Source: Salvia splendens (lineage: Eukaryota; Streptophyta; Magnoliopsida; Lamiales; Lamiaceae). From it: 64,000 bases of DNA. A program made the translations under genes and the position numbers. Of the stretch, positions 24,464 to 35,271 are shown in pieces; position 1 is the first letter of the stretch; every line of letters begins with the position of its first letter. Location: contig NC_056040.1 of the NCBI RefSeq assembly GCF_004379255.2, positions 1,840,257-1,904,256 on the forward strand, written 5' to 3'. The notes under the pieces are model-generated. The model searched no databases, was not told the origin of the DNA, and saw only the letters and a list, made by a program, of their open reading frames with translations.

Positions 24464-25203
24464 TCTGGTAAGTATAGATGATCATTTGACTCTGTAATTA
24501 TATTAACGTTATGTATCGATAATCGATAGATAGTCATAGATATAACTTTTCATATCTGTTCAAATCAAGAAATAGAATAAAAATAATTATCAGATTAGTA
24601 GAAGAAATTTAATTTGCGTAATACATAAAAAATGAAAACGATATATTCAAACCGACATTTTTACTAAATTAATAGTGTAAACTTTCTTCTGGTGCTTGGG
24701 TCACATACTGGACTATTATTATTATTTATATTGGGCCAAAACTCAATTTAGGTTTGGTTGATGATTATTTTCATTATTTTAATTAGCTGAGAAGAGATTT
24801 TTGAGGGACAGTTGCAACGTTTAATAAGATTTATTTGTTGTATAATCGTTTCAAATCTTATTATAATATTTAATCCCAAAACCGCATATTTATCAACAAG
24901 ATTTACACCTTCATTTTTACCATTATAAATAAAATCAGAAGAAATTTTCATCTAATCTGATATTTTATTGATGAAGATGACTGAACTCAGAAGAAGCAAA
25001 AGAGTGATGGAGAAAGATTTAAGGGAAAGACTATCGAAGATGGATTTTTTTGACAAAACTACCCCAAGAAATGACGATAGAGATCCTAGGAAGACTTCGG
25101 ATTAAAAACATTACGAGGTGCAAGTGCGTCTGTGAATCATGGCCCAATCTCATAGAAGGGGCACCTTTGCCACGTCGTATACTCCGAAAACTATGAGGAT
25201 TCA
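24464..25203. other. Intergenic
   Basis: AT-rich, nothing recognisable. The reading frame on the minus strand at 24748-24951 has no family match that I can name. Confidence 0.4.
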
Positions 25204-25206
25204 TAA

Positions 25207-27226
25207 GAGTGTCCACGGTGGGGGAGCCGCGGCCCGGGGCTCGGGTGCGCGGCCCCCACTGCAAAGAGCCACGAATCGCGGCTGAGGGCCGAGAGCCACG
25301 AGAGAGCCGCGGCCGCTGCCTTCACGCGGCTGAGCCGTGTGAGCCGCAGCCCACCACTGCAGGTAGCCACGAAACGGCGGCTGGGCCGCGAAATTTTAAA
25401 TTTTTTTTAATTTTCGAAAATTCTTTTATAAATCCTACCATTTCCATTTCCATTTTTTCCACTCCATTTTACACCACTTCAAAACCCTAATTAAAATCCT
25501 ACCAAAGATGCAAGGTGGAGATGGTGATTCCCCGGGGTATGGAGACTCGGGATACGACAACTTTCCAAATCAGATGTGGAGTCCTCAATCGCCGCAATAC
25601 CGGGTTCAGTCCTCCTCCCATCAGCAGAGGAACGTGGTTCGCCAACAATCGGGGTTCAGTGACTACCGACCGAATATGGACGCGATCAACAACCCGTCTC
25701 GGCACTTCCAATCCTCCCAATTCCAATACACCCAGTCTCCTCTGTCCGTATCTGATAGATTCACATGGGAACAGTTGATGGGTACACCGGAGACCCCAAC
25801 ATCCGGTACTGTGGAGGTGGAGGCCCCCACCGGGGGTGGCCGAACCGGCGGTGGTGGGGGGCGAGGCGGTGGCCGAGGCCGAAATGGCAGCGGCGGTGGG
25901 AGGCGAGGCGGCGGCGGCGGTCTTGGGCGGCGAAATGGCGGAGACGGAGAGCAGGGGCCCGGCGGCGACCGCGGCGGAGGTAGGGAACAAGGGCCCGGTG
26001 GAAGCGGCGGCGGTGGGAGCCGAGGCGGCGGGCGGAGCGGTGGTGCTCCCGTGCAACGACGATGAATCCCTTGCTGTTGCGCGTGCCTGAGAGGCGGTCA
26101 CAACGAATCCGGTCATCGGTACGGATCAGACCGACGTTTGCTTCTGGAGGCGCATCCTGACGGTGTACCACGTCTTCAAACCAGCAGACAGTGCCGAGCG
26201 TGATGAAGGCCAGATCTGGAAGAAGTTTGGCCGGATCAGTAGAGCTGTGAAGAGGTTCAGTAGCATTTACGAGAGACAACTCCAGAATGCCGAAAGCAGC
26301 CGCAGCGAAGCCGACGTACGGGCGTTATCGTATCAGTTGTTTAATACTGAAGACTGGCCCAAGTTCACCTACTGGAATGAATATATGCTTCTCCAAGACT
26401 CCCCTCAATTCAAGGCGATCTGCGATGATGAGATCGGTCCTACTGGGAAGCGGACAAAACTCTGTGCCGACGGCACCTACAGCAGTGGTAGCGACTCACG
26501 TGCATTCGACCTGAATGACGATGTGCTGGAGGAGCCCCCTCGACAATGTCGAGGTGCCAACGCCCGCAGGGCCAACAAGCCGCCATCCGGGAAGCTAGAA
26601 CCGCATCCCAAGTCTCTGCTGCGAGCGCGTCAGCACCGCGCCCATCACCGACCGCGGCGTTGGCTCAAACACTGGAGGTGCAGATGATGAAGCAACTTGG
26701 GGATAACTTGTCCTTGATGAGAAGTCGACAGACCCTCTCACCAAGAAGATGTGCTACGACCTCATTCTTAGATCGAGGTAGAAGTTGGGGTGGGCCGATG
26801 GGTCGGAGACGGGCGGAGCTACCGGCAGTGGGGGCGGTGGCGGCGGCAACGAAGGTGGTGATGAAGATGTGCCGGATTCCGATGACGCCACCCAGTAGGA
26901 AGGGTGGCGTCTTTTTGTGTAGTCTTTTTTAAAAAAATTTGTTGTATAATTTTCCTCTATCTATAATACGACGAAAATTTATCTTTAATTCGCTTTTTTA
27001 TTAAATTATGTTTATTTTTCAAATTATTAGGCTAATTAAATTTGTTGTAGTTAAATTAAAAAATATAATTAAAAAAAGTAAACAAATTAAATTTTTTTTT
27101 GGAGAGGGCCACATTTCGTGACCCTTGTTGTTTTTGTTTATTTATCATTGCAGAGGGCCATGGAGAGCCACATTTCGTGGCCGGGCCAACTTTGGTGGCC
27201 TTCAAGGGCCACCATTGTGGACACTC
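25207..27226. mobile_element. Harbinger element A: Myb-like gene only (broken)
   Basis: Ends GAGTGTCCACGGTGG and, on the complement, GAGTGTCCACAATGG, flanked by exact TAA (25204-25206 and 27227-27229), the PIF/Harbinger target. Length 2020 bp. The GC-rich subterminal zone repeats GAGCCACG / GAGCCGCG. A TATA-like TTTATAAAT lies at 25426-25433. Only an ORF1-type gene is inside; there is no DDE transposase in any frame. Confidence 0.9.
25508..26898 (+). pseudogene. Harbinger ORF1 Myb/SANT-like protein, disrupted
   Basis: The start MQGGDGDSPGYGD at 25508 leads through a Gln/Pro-rich region and a Gly-rich tract. The conserved part follows in another frame: VIGTDQTDVCFWRR, then WKKFGRISRAVKRFSSIYE and EDWPKFTYWNEYMLLQ, the trihelix/SANT-like core of plant PIF/Harbinger ORF1 proteins, which bind element ends and help import or activate the transposase. 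Lesions visible: a frame change inside the Gly-rich tract (about 25.8-26.0 kb), TGA at about 26088 where the family has Trp after ARA, a further frame change near 26.6 kb, and a TAG near 26776 before the natural-looking stop at 26896. It is not functional as it stands. Confidence 0.85.
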
Positions 27227-27702
27227 TAATGTTAAGTCCTTAAGTTTATACTCCCTCAGCGACATCATAGCTGAGTTGTTTTTTCATTACGGTTCTGAGA
27301 CACATAGTTGATTTATTTTTTCATTTTATGACAACTCTCTCTATGCTTATTCCTCCCCTAATTTCACATTTTTGTATTTGGAATTATAATTCTTAAATAC
27401 CATAATTTCATTGTTTCAGCACTTTTCTTTTATCTTTTTTGTGTCATTTTAATTTATTTTTTTTCACAATTTTCATTTGTGTTTTTGTATTGTGTGATGA
27501 AGTGTGATTAACTGAGATAAGGTTCGATAATTTTATGGTAATTTACTCTTTGTACCTATAATTATTTTTTAAAATTAATATTTGAATGGCTGACACTTTG
27601 CTCAAAGATGATTGGTCCGCGAATCATGACAATCCATTATCCATTGTATTCGCCATGTATAGGTCCGCGAATCATCAATTTATAAACCCAATAATATATA
27701 TA

Positions 27703-27866
27703 TATAGAGTTAAAAACACTTGACTCACTGCTTTCAATTATTTTCTTTTACCATAAGAAAAAAAGTTACCAAAAAAAAGCAACCACTTTTTCTCCAGTGC
27801 AATGCTCCACTCTCAATCATTCATCTCTACATTTTCCCCATTTAAAAAGGAAACTATACACACATA
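27703..27866 (+). repeat. DVL gene leader, inverted-repeat partner of 24.3-24.46 kb
   Basis: The 5' flank and leader of the DVL peptide gene are repeated in inverse orientation at 24281-24463. The spacer is about 3.2 kb, of which 2.0 kb is Harbinger element A, so the original spacer was about 1.2 kb. A TATA-like run lies just upstream (27691-27706). Confidence 0.85.
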
Positions 27867-27909
27867 TGGTAATAAAAATATTTATTTAGCAATAAATAAT
27901 ACTATATCG

Positions 27910-28074
27910 ATGGAGAGGGAATATTCGTCTGCGGCAAGCAGAAGCAGATCGTCATTCGGAGAGAAATGCAGCGATTTGGCAAAGAAGCAGCGCGCCAAAT
28001 TCTACATCCTCCGCCGCTGCATTGCCATCCTCGTCTGCTGGTGCGAGAAAAACGACGCCAAAGACGAGAACTGA
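27910..28074 (+). CDS. DVL/RTFL (ROTUNDIFOLIA4-like) small peptide
   Basis: Predicted 54-residue peptide beginning MEREYSS. The C-terminal half carries the family signature KKQRAKFYILRRCIAILVCW, preceded by KCSDLA. The N-terminus is Ser/Arg-rich and variable, as in the family. DVL/RTFL peptides are plasma-membrane associated and restrict polar cell proliferation when overexpressed; the RTF domain is sufficient for activity in Arabidopsis. I chose the ATG at 27910 rather than the in-frame one at 27802 because family members are short and the upstream stretch is the duplicated, leader-like sequence. The reading frame is intact and without introns. The paralog number cannot be decided. Confidence 0.9.
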   Translation: MEREYSSAASRSRSSFGEKCSDLAKKQRAKFYILRRCIAILVCWCEKNDAKDEN

Positions 28075-29015
28075 TGCCTCGGCGGAGAATGGAAGTTCAC
28101 CGTCGGTAATTAAACCCTTCCAAAACGGGTAAGTGGAGGAGCTTCATTTTTTTACGTAATATTTTTGTTAAGCAAATTAATTTAAGTTATTAATTGGTGG
28201 AGATTGTTTTTGTGAGGATTAATAAATAATAAGTGCTCTATTATTTATGTCTATTTCTTTCTCTAATTTCGATTAATTTGTATATGGATTATATTATTTG
28301 ATGAATTTTGAACATATAAATTGTAATTTGAAATTATTGTTCGAGTGATCATAAAATCGTTAGGTTTCATATAATATGTTCCATATTCTAAACATAGATT
28401 ATCTCAAAATAATGAAATGAAAGAGATATTGAAATGACTGACTTTTGTTAAAAAAAGAAATGACGTATTTAACATAAAACGTCTCAAAAAGAAATACGAA
28501 TTTATTAACTTCAGCCAAAAGAGTGATTTTCTTTTTTTGTACACAATTATTAGATGATCAAGCTGTAATTATATATGACTTGCAATCATTCTGTGGCTTC
28601 TTAGTTTCGAATTTCGAATTAAGTACTCCCTCCGTCTAATAATAGATGTCACACTTTCCTTTTTAGTTTGTCTCACAAAAGACGTCACATTTCCTTTTTT
28701 AGAAAAAGTTCTCTCTCACATTAATATAAATATATTATTTTCTCTTTCCACATGACACACAAAATAACATCTCCTAAAATCACGTGTCGTTCTCCAAGTA
28801 TGTCATCTATTATAGGACGGATGGAGTATTAAATATTCTGAATGTATCATGATTAAGATTACATAATTATATCATTGGATTTAATTATGTTTTTCAATTA
28901 AAAGATACTTTATTACACAAATGATTGACAAATAGTGGTAAAAAAACAGGGGTCGTTCAAGCATTTTCTGTTCTATTCTTGACTTCAGCACACGTGCGGG
29001 CCCATGGCCCGGTTA
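28075..29015. other. Intergenic, DVL 3' flank
   Basis: AT-rich and without a gene except for the MITE at 28626-28826. Confidence 0.5.
28626..28826. mobile_element. Stowaway-like MITE
   Basis: Ends CTCCCTCCGTCTAATAATAG and, on the complement, CTCCATCCGTCCTATAATAG with TA at 28624-28625 and 28827-28828. It contains GTCACA repeats and no coding sequence. Confidence 0.85.
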
Positions 29016-29342
29016 TTAGGCCATCCACAACGCTGTTCCTATACCGTTCCTAAACCGTTCCTTAAACCACTATTTGAGGGCCCCACTGTACTTTTTTACT
29101 CCATTCCTTAACTAAGGAACGGAACCTGCAACCCTCGTTCCTTAACCGTTCCTTAACCGTTCCTTAAATTACTATTCATTCAATTTCATTTTTTTTTAAT
29201 TTCAACTCAATTCAATTAAAAAAACAAACACATTTTATTAAAAAACACACAACATTAAAACAAAGTTACAACTTAAACTTAAAAAAATAAAAAGCACACA
29301 ATTAAAATCATAAAAAAATAAAAGTACACAATTTTAATAATT

Positions 29343-30593
29343 TCATCCGCCAAAGTTTGCCCAAATGTGCTCAATTAGATCATGTTGGAGTTGGGTGTGG
29401 GCGCTAGAGTCGCGTGTCCTTGCACGAATGGATAACCGTTCTTGTATAGACGGATGCGCTCCACTTCGAGGCGGACTACTTGCGGTTGAGCTTCCGGGGG
29501 ATTCGGGGTCGAACCAATTTCCCGCCTCGGGTCCTTCGTCTTGGACAATCATGTTGTGCAAGATTATGCACGTATACATGATGTCGACCATGTTCTCCAT
29601 GAACCACGTACGAGCCGGGGCTTTGATGATGTTGAAGCGCGCTTGGAGAACCCCGAACGCCCTCTCCACATCCTTGCGAGCAGCCTCCTGCTTCTGCGCA
29701 AAAAGAGCCTGCTTTGGGTTCGCAGACCCACTGCACGTCTTCACGAAGGTAGGCCACTTCGGGTAGATGCCATCGGCGAGATAGTACCCCATTTTATAAA
29801 GCCGATTGTTGGCGACGAAGTTGATGGCCGGCGCTTTACCATCCAAAACTTCGGTCAAGAGGTCGGACTGGTTGAGCACGTTTACGTCGTTGTTCGACCC
29901 GGGGACCCCGAAGTACGCGTGCCAGATCCAAAGGCGGTAGTCGGCAACAGCCTCGAGTATAACGGTTGGGTGGGTACCTTTGTGGCCGCTCGTGTAGGAC
30001 CCCTTCCACGCCACCGGGCAATTCTTCCATTGCCAGTGCATGCAATCGACGCTGCCGAGCATCCCTGGGAATCCGTGCACTGTTTCGTGAAGGTCGAGAA
30101 GGAACTGACAATCGGCCGTGCTTGGCCTCCGGAGAAATTCGTCGGTGAAGGCTGCCCGGATGCCTTTGCAGAATTTGAGCAAGCACATTCGCCCAGTGCT
30201 ATCTCCGATGTGGAGGTATTCGTCGAACATGTCGGCCGTTTGTCCAGTCGCAAGCTGGCGGATTGCTGCAGTACATTTCTGCAGCGTCGTGTGGCTGGGA
30301 CGTCCGACCGCGTCGAACCCTTCCTGGAAGAACTCTTCCCGGGCTGCCAAAGTATTCACGATGTGGAGAAATAACGGTTTCCCCATGCGGAAACGGCGAC
30401 GGAAGTACGTATCTCCCCAAACCGGGTTATCGCAGAAGTAGTCGCGTACTAACCTTGCGGCGGCTTCCTCCCGGTTACGATGGATGTACGTACGGGAGCG
30501 ACGTTGGGGCGGAGCGGCTTCTTCCGCCTCCCGTCGTCGATCTTCTTCAAGTGATTGTTCCAATATTTGACGCATTTGTTCATAAGGATCCAT
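29343..30593 (-). CDS. PIF/Harbinger DDE transposase
   Basis: A complete 416-residue frame. The catalytic triad is visible as D183 (SVDCMHWQWKN), D236 (GSNNDVNVLN) and E310 (RKDVERAFGVLQ), with 53 and 74 residue spacings identical to those in the transposase at 35.6 kb. The N-terminus carries an Arg/Glu-rich segment and FRRRFRM before the helix-turn-helix-like region. GYYLADGIYPKW and ILHNMIV are standard motifs of the plant PIF transposase family. It should cut and rejoin element ends in the nucleus. In described PIF/Harbinger elements a Myb-like ORF1 protein is also needed, and none is encoded here. No stop or frameshift interrupts it, so it may be active. Confidence 0.93.
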   Translation of the reverse strand: MDPYEQMRQILEQSLEEDRRREAEEAAPPQRRSRTYIHRNREEAAARLVRDYFCDNPVWGDTYFRRRFRMGKPLFLHIVNTLAAREEFFQEGFDAVGRPSHTTLQKCTAAIRQLATGQTADMFDEYLHIGDSTGRMCLLKFCKGIRAAFTDEFLRRPSTADCQFLLDLHETVHGFPGMLGSVDCMHWQWKNCPVAWKGSYTSGHKGTHPTVILEAVADYRLWIWHAYFGVPGSNNDVNVLNQSDLLTEVLDGKAPAINFVANNRLYKMGYYLADGIYPKWPTFVKTCSGSANPKQALFAQKQEAARKDVERAFGVLQARFNIIKAPARTWFMENMVDIMYTCIILHNMIVQDEGPEAGNWFDPESPGSSTASSPPRSGAHPSIQERLSIRARTRDSSAHTQLQHDLIEHIWANFGG

Positions 30594-30848
30594 TAGTTTG
30601 ATTAAATTTGGGAGAAGGAAAATAGAGTTGATTTGAGATGAAAATTGGGGTGGAAATAGAGAGAAATAGATGTGTGTTTGTGATTGAAATGAGTATGAAA
30701 TAGGAGTATTTATAGAGTAAATAAAAAAAAAAAAAAAAAACGGCTATAAAATTAACGGTCTCATTACCGTTAATAAAAAAAAATTTTATTTTTTTTTTAT
30801 TAAATTCGAATTTTTTTAAAAAAAAATGAATTATTGCGTCATCGGGAC

Positions 30849-30880
30849 GAAGCCCACTCGCGGGGCAGCGAGTGGGCTTC
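30849..30880. repeat. Subterminal palindrome of element B
   Basis: GAAGCCCACTCGC, loop GGGGCA, GCGAGTGGGCTTC. Thirteen perfectly paired bases at the promoter side of the transposase gene. The same site in element E has a paired change (see 38311). Confidence 0.9.
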
Positions 30881-31086
30881 ACGCGTCGAATGGGAGTCCG
30901 CCACGTCGCCTCGGCGCGTGGCGGAACGTTTCGTTCCGCGTTCCGGAGGAACGAAACGCGGCACGGCATGGGAACGGTGGCGGCACGGAATGGCGACGGA
31001 ACGCACGCTGCAACGCGTGCCGCCGCGAAACCGTTCCTCCGGAACGGCATAGGAACGGCGACGGCACCGCGTTGCGGATGCTCTTA

Positions 31087-31815
31087 CTCTCGGGCCCTTG
31101 CCCCCCACAACTCTGTACTTTTTTCTTTGACTTGACCTATTTTACTTATAAGAGTACCAATAAATAAATTTAATGTGGAAAATTTATTTTTATAATGATT
31201 TATAATCATGGTAAAATAAAAAATTTATTGTACCTTTAATAAAAAATTGTATTGACCTCTAATCAACAATCAATAATCAATAACACATGAAAAAAACATA
31301 TAATTTGTCCATGATTAAGCTCGTTAAATAACAATACAAATGCAACAACAGTGAATTCAGTCGTCACCAAGCAAACAAGGCAATCAAATCATTGGATTTT
31401 TGGTGACGGTTGATTGAAAACACCAATTATTGGAAATATTGATAGTATGATTGTTATTTTGTAAAAGATCAAGGGAATAATTTAACCTATAAGACTATAA
31501 CAATGTAAAAGATGAGAGATCTATATATCTAATTTATTTTGTTTTTATTCCTCCGAGGATTGATTAAGTTATGGATCATTGTGGAAAAACTCTGTCATTA
31601 CAAATTTACAATGAAATATACAAAAATTATTGTATTCAAATTTTAAACACAACATTCACAATATATAGCCCTTACTAAAAAATTTCTGCGATACTATTAG
31701 ACGAACTCAATTTCAATACATTATTTATAAATTAAACTACGTTACTTTCTTTTCATTTTTATGAGACTAATTTCTAATAGACAAACTTGATATAAATATA
31801 TCATGCTATATGTTT
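31087..31815. other. Intergenic between elements B and C
   Basis: AT-rich, nothing recognisable. Confidence 0.5.
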
Positions 31816-31818
31816 AAA

Positions 31819-33846
31819 GGCCATCCACAATAGGCGCCCAGGGACCGCCCAGCCGAGCGCCGGCGCTGGGCGGTTCGCTGGGCGATCTATTGCAGCCGCC
31901 CAGCGGGCGATTGGAGAGAGAAACCGCGCAGCGCTGGGCGGTCCGTTCGGCGCTATTGCAGCGCCCGGATCGCCCAGCGCACCGCCTAGCGCGAAAAAAT
32001 AAAATTTTTTTTTCGAAACACTATATATACGCGCTTTGTTGGTCATTTTCATTCGCACCACTTGTTTTAACGAGTATTCTCTCTATCTTAATTTCTGTTC
32101 AAGATCAACAACGGTAAATGGATCTCAACAACGAGCCTAGTTCCGGAAGTAGCGGGTCACAAACTCCGGCGATCCCTGTGGGAAGTGGATGGGGACAGGT
32201 GCCCAGGTACTACAACATGTACCCGTGGCAGCAGATGATGCCCAGGGCCCCAACGGGGGGGAGTCCGCCGGGGGGGTTTCCGCCGATACCGGGCTGGGCA
32301 CCAAGTATTCCGACCCCAACGGGATGGGCACCGGGGATGCAGATGATGCCCGGGGGGCCACCGGCGACACAGTGGACTCCGGGGGTCGTACCGGCTACAC
32401 AGTGGACTCCTGGGGGGTCCCCAGCGACGGCGGGGGATGTCTATCGCCCCAGTTTTGATTTTTCGACTGGGTCTTCGCACACATCGACCCAAACGCCCTT
32501 GGGGTTTGAAAGTTTCTCCTTAGATGACTTGGGGTTTGATACTCTCGGAGCTCCGGTGACTGTAGGTCAAGGGGGGGCAGGGCCGGGGCGTGGCGCCCCA
32601 AAGAAGAAGGGCAAGAAGAAGGTCGACGAGTCGTCGCAGCCGGGTGAGGAGGAGGTACGGAGGAGGTGGACGGACGACGAGAACGTCACCCTCAGCAAGG
32701 CGTGGGTGAGTGTTTGCGATGATCCTCTTGTTTCGAATGAGCAGAGGATCGTCAACATGTGGGGCAAGATAGCAGCAGCCTACAAGAGATTTTGCCCGGA
32801 GGGGAGGACCCGCAACGGGGAGGATTGCCGGAAGGGCTGGAACCGAATCAGGGCGGCGGTCTCCCGATTTTCGGGTTTGTACACCAACGCACTCCGCATG
32901 ATGAGCAGTGGCCAAACGGAGGATGACTGCAGGAGAATAGCGGAGAAAGCCTTCCCAGTGAAGGGGCTATACAAGGACTTCACCTACTGGAACTGTTATA
33001 TTGTACTGAGCGAGTCCGAGAAGTTTCGAGTAGGTATCGACGTTGGCTGGCCGAAGAAGCAACGACTGAACTACACCGGCGATTACAGCGGCAGCAGCGG
33101 TGGTTCCCACGACATCCCCGAGACGACGCAGGAGTTCTCCACGTCGCGGTCGGTCGGTGGCCGACCTCGACCGATTGGGCGCAAGCGCGCTCAGCAGGCG
33201 GCGAGGGGGAACGCCGGGGCTTCCCAGGAGGTCCAGTCGGCATCCCCCCTTGGCCACTCCACCCGGGAACTCAAATTCTTCGCTCGCGCCCAAACGCGCG
33301 CTCAGTTGATCAAGACGGTGGCCGAATGGCGGGTGGCGACGGATCCCGTGGAGAAGAGCGTGCTTCAAACCTTGCTCATGAGCCTGCAGGATGAGTTGGA
33401 GGCGATACGGAGGGAGGACGGCGGCAGCGGCGGCGGTGGTGGCGACGGCGATGGTGGCGACGGAGGCGACAGCGACGGAGGCGGCGACGACGGAGACGAG
33501 GAGTGAATTGTCACTCCTTTTTATTATTGTATTTTTTAAAAATTTATGTACTTTTTTTTATTATTGTATTTTTTTTAATTAATGTACTTTTTAAATTATT
33601 GTACTTTTTTAATTTTTAATAGTATTATTAAACTTTTCCCGTATATGTCTCGTAAATTAAATTTCGCATATTGTGTGATTGTTAATTATTTCATTTTGTA
33701 TATATTTGTTAATAGTGATGTGGATATTAGTGGCTAGGCTATGGCTGGGCTATTTGCTTGTTTTGATGATGTGGCAGGAGGATTTTTAGTGCTGCTGATG
33801 TGGCAGTGGCTGAGCTATTGCTGGGCTATTCATATTGTGGATGGCC
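31819..33846. mobile_element. Harbinger element C: Myb-like gene only, intact
   Basis: Ends GGCCATCCACAATAGG and, on the complement, GGCCATCCACAATATG. Length 2028 bp. The left subterminal zone repeats CGCCCAGCG words. TATATATA at 32022-32029 precedes the gene by about 90 bp. The flanks (AAA left, TTA right) are not a clean duplication, so one side has probably mutated. The right side carries TGATGATGTGGC (33764) and TGCTGATGTGGC (33793-33804). No transposase frame is present. Confidence 0.88.
32118..33506 (+). CDS. Harbinger ORF1 Myb/SANT-like protein, intact
   Basis: An uninterrupted 462-residue frame starting MDLNNEPSSGSS. Residues 1-150 are Pro/Gly/Thr-rich and low in complexity. A short Lys-rich run (KKKGKKK, about 162-168) is a likely nuclear signal. 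The trihelix/SANT-like domain runs from about 180 to 300: RRRWTDDENVTLSKAW, IAAAYKRFCPEG, DCRKGWNRIRAAVSRFSGLY and YKDFTYWNCYIVLSESEKF. A helical region RAQLIKTVAEWRVATDP follows at about 392-408, and the tail is Gly/Asp-rich and acidic. In known PIF/Harbinger systems ORF1 binds DNA and recruits the transposase to the nucleus. Here it stands alone in an element with ends like those of the transposase-only elements. Confidence 0.88.
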   Translation: MDLNNEPSSGSSGSQTPAIPVGSGWGQVPRYYNMYPWQQMMPRAPTGGSPPGGFPPIPGWAPSIPTPTGWAPGMQMMPGGPPATQWTPGVVPATQWTPGGSPATAGDVYRPSFDFSTGSSHTSTQTPLGFESFSLDDLGFDTLGAPVTVGQGGAGPGRGAPKKKGKKKVDESSQPGEEEVRRRWTDDENVTLSKAWVSVCDDPLVSNEQRIVNMWGKIAAAYKRFCPEGRTRNGEDCRKGWNRIRAAVSRFSGLYTNALRMMSSGQTEDDCRRIAEKAFPVKGLYKDFTYWNCYIVLSESEKFRVGIDVGWPKKQRLNYTGDYSGSSGGSHDIPETTQEFSTSRSVGGRPRPIGRKRAQQAARGNAGASQEVQSASPLGHSTRELKFFARAQTRAQLIKTVAEWRVATDPVEKSVLQTLLMSLQDELEAIRREDGGSGGGGGDGDGGDGGDSDGGGDDGDEE

Positions 33847-33849
33847 TTA

Positions 33850-35268
33850 TAGTACTTTCTTTTAAATTTACTATCCCAAAAAGGAACTCAGCCACGTAGG
33901 CCCTACATTCTGGTTAAGATGGGACGTGTAACGGAAATTTACATTCAATTATACAAATCGAGCATATAGATTAGATGCCATAATAATGAAAATCCAGACT
34001 AATTTCACGTGATGTTTTGTGTTCAAATTGATTGCTTAACTTTTGTTATTCACAGTAAAAGAAAAAAAGACTGTGACATAATTGAGAAAAATACTCTAAA
34101 TTCTTATGCAATTTCTCATGTATTATTATTAAAGAAGGCCAGTCCATGTTCAATTCGAAATTGCAAATTGCAATTGTGTTTTGTCAAAGGTTTGTTATTA
34201 CTATTTGCCAAACAATACCATTTTTCTAACCTCTGCCCTTTTTGCTCCAACAACCTTTCTAATTATGTTTTGTCAATTTTCACATTTCATTTTCATCCCC
34301 AAACACATTATTTCTTTGTCATTTAACATGTCCAAATTAATTGAATTGTATTCATTTTCAGGATATACACAAATCAATCCCTTTATTTATAAAATAAAAC
34401 AGTACTCAAGCAATAAAAGAGCGAGTTGTGCAAAAGAGAAGAACATGTACAACATCAAAACAGTCACAAAAAACAAGCAAAATAAATCAGACCAAAGACA
34501 ACTACCTACGAACCTATCACATCGAAGAAGACAAACTAACCAAATGCAGCCAAAACTAAATCCTATCCTCACAAAAGGATCACAAAGAAATCAAGAGCCA
34601 CAAAACATGTACAACTTCAACAATTTCTTCCTCTGATCCTACCCGCTGCATCGGCCGCTTTTCTAACCAATTCCTAACTTCACGTAGTTTGCCGATAACA
34701 TAATCTAGTGAGAAAGGAAATTCATAACACTGATACACCAAGACAATTCTCTTTTAACTTTTTTACTCTATTCTGTCTCTTAATTTATTTTGTACATTAT
34801 CACTATTTACTTGTCACTTGACTTACTAAACTACATATTCTTAAATTTTGTGTAAAAAGAGAATAAAGTTGGAGAGGAAAAAAATAGAGATAATAAAATA
34901 AAAGAGACGAAACGTAAAAATGAAAAATATGTTACTTTTTATTTAAAAAATGACTTTATTACTATGAAACACGCTTAAAATGGAAAAATGACTATATTAC
35001 TACTATGGACGGAGAAAATAGTAAATATTTTAAATCGGCAAAATAGATCAAAGACATTGAGACTTGAGTAATTTAAGGTGAAGCATGAAATATATAGTAA
35101 CACGTGCAATTCTGACAATAGTTGAAACAAATGTTTGGTAGTCATAGAATTGTGTAGGTGGTGTCTAATCCCTTTGAAAATTTGATGCTTTCCACACGTG
35201 TGGGGGCGCCACACCCATTCCCAATCCCAATTAATTACTCCTATTTTCTACAAGAAAATAGTTGGATC
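33850..35268. other. Intergenic, possible LINE 3' remnant
   Basis: At about 34400-34680 the minus strand has a reading-frame end (VRNWLEKRPMQRVGSEEE) followed by a T/G-rich tail with ATAAATAAAG, as in the 3' end of some plant L1 elements. The evidence is weak. The rest is AT-rich with no gene. Confidence 0.3.
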
Positions 35269-35271
35269 TAA

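Larger units (their letters stand above)
29019..31083. mobile_element. Harbinger element B: transposase only, intact
   Basis: Ends GGCCATCCACAACGC and, on the complement, GAGCATCCGCAACGC with exact TTA duplications (29016-29018 and 31084-31086). Length 2065 bp. CCGTTCC / GGAACGG words crowd both subterminal zones. On the minus strand TATTTATAG complement CTATAAATA (30707-30715) lies about 115 bp upstream of the transposase start. No Myb-like ORF1 is present. Confidence 0.93.

Noticed and set aside
25761..26279. Long open frames on both strands of the GC-rich stretch in element A
   Set aside because: They are shadows of the Gly/Arg-rich ORF1; only the frames with SANT-like text are conserved.
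27802..27909. Longer DVL peptide starting at 27802
   Set aside because: The extra 36 codons are leader sequence repeated non-codingly at 24.3-24.46 kb.
29541..30374. 277-codon plus-strand frame opposite the element B transposase
   Set aside because: It is antisense to a clearly conserved DDE gene and has no family features of its own.
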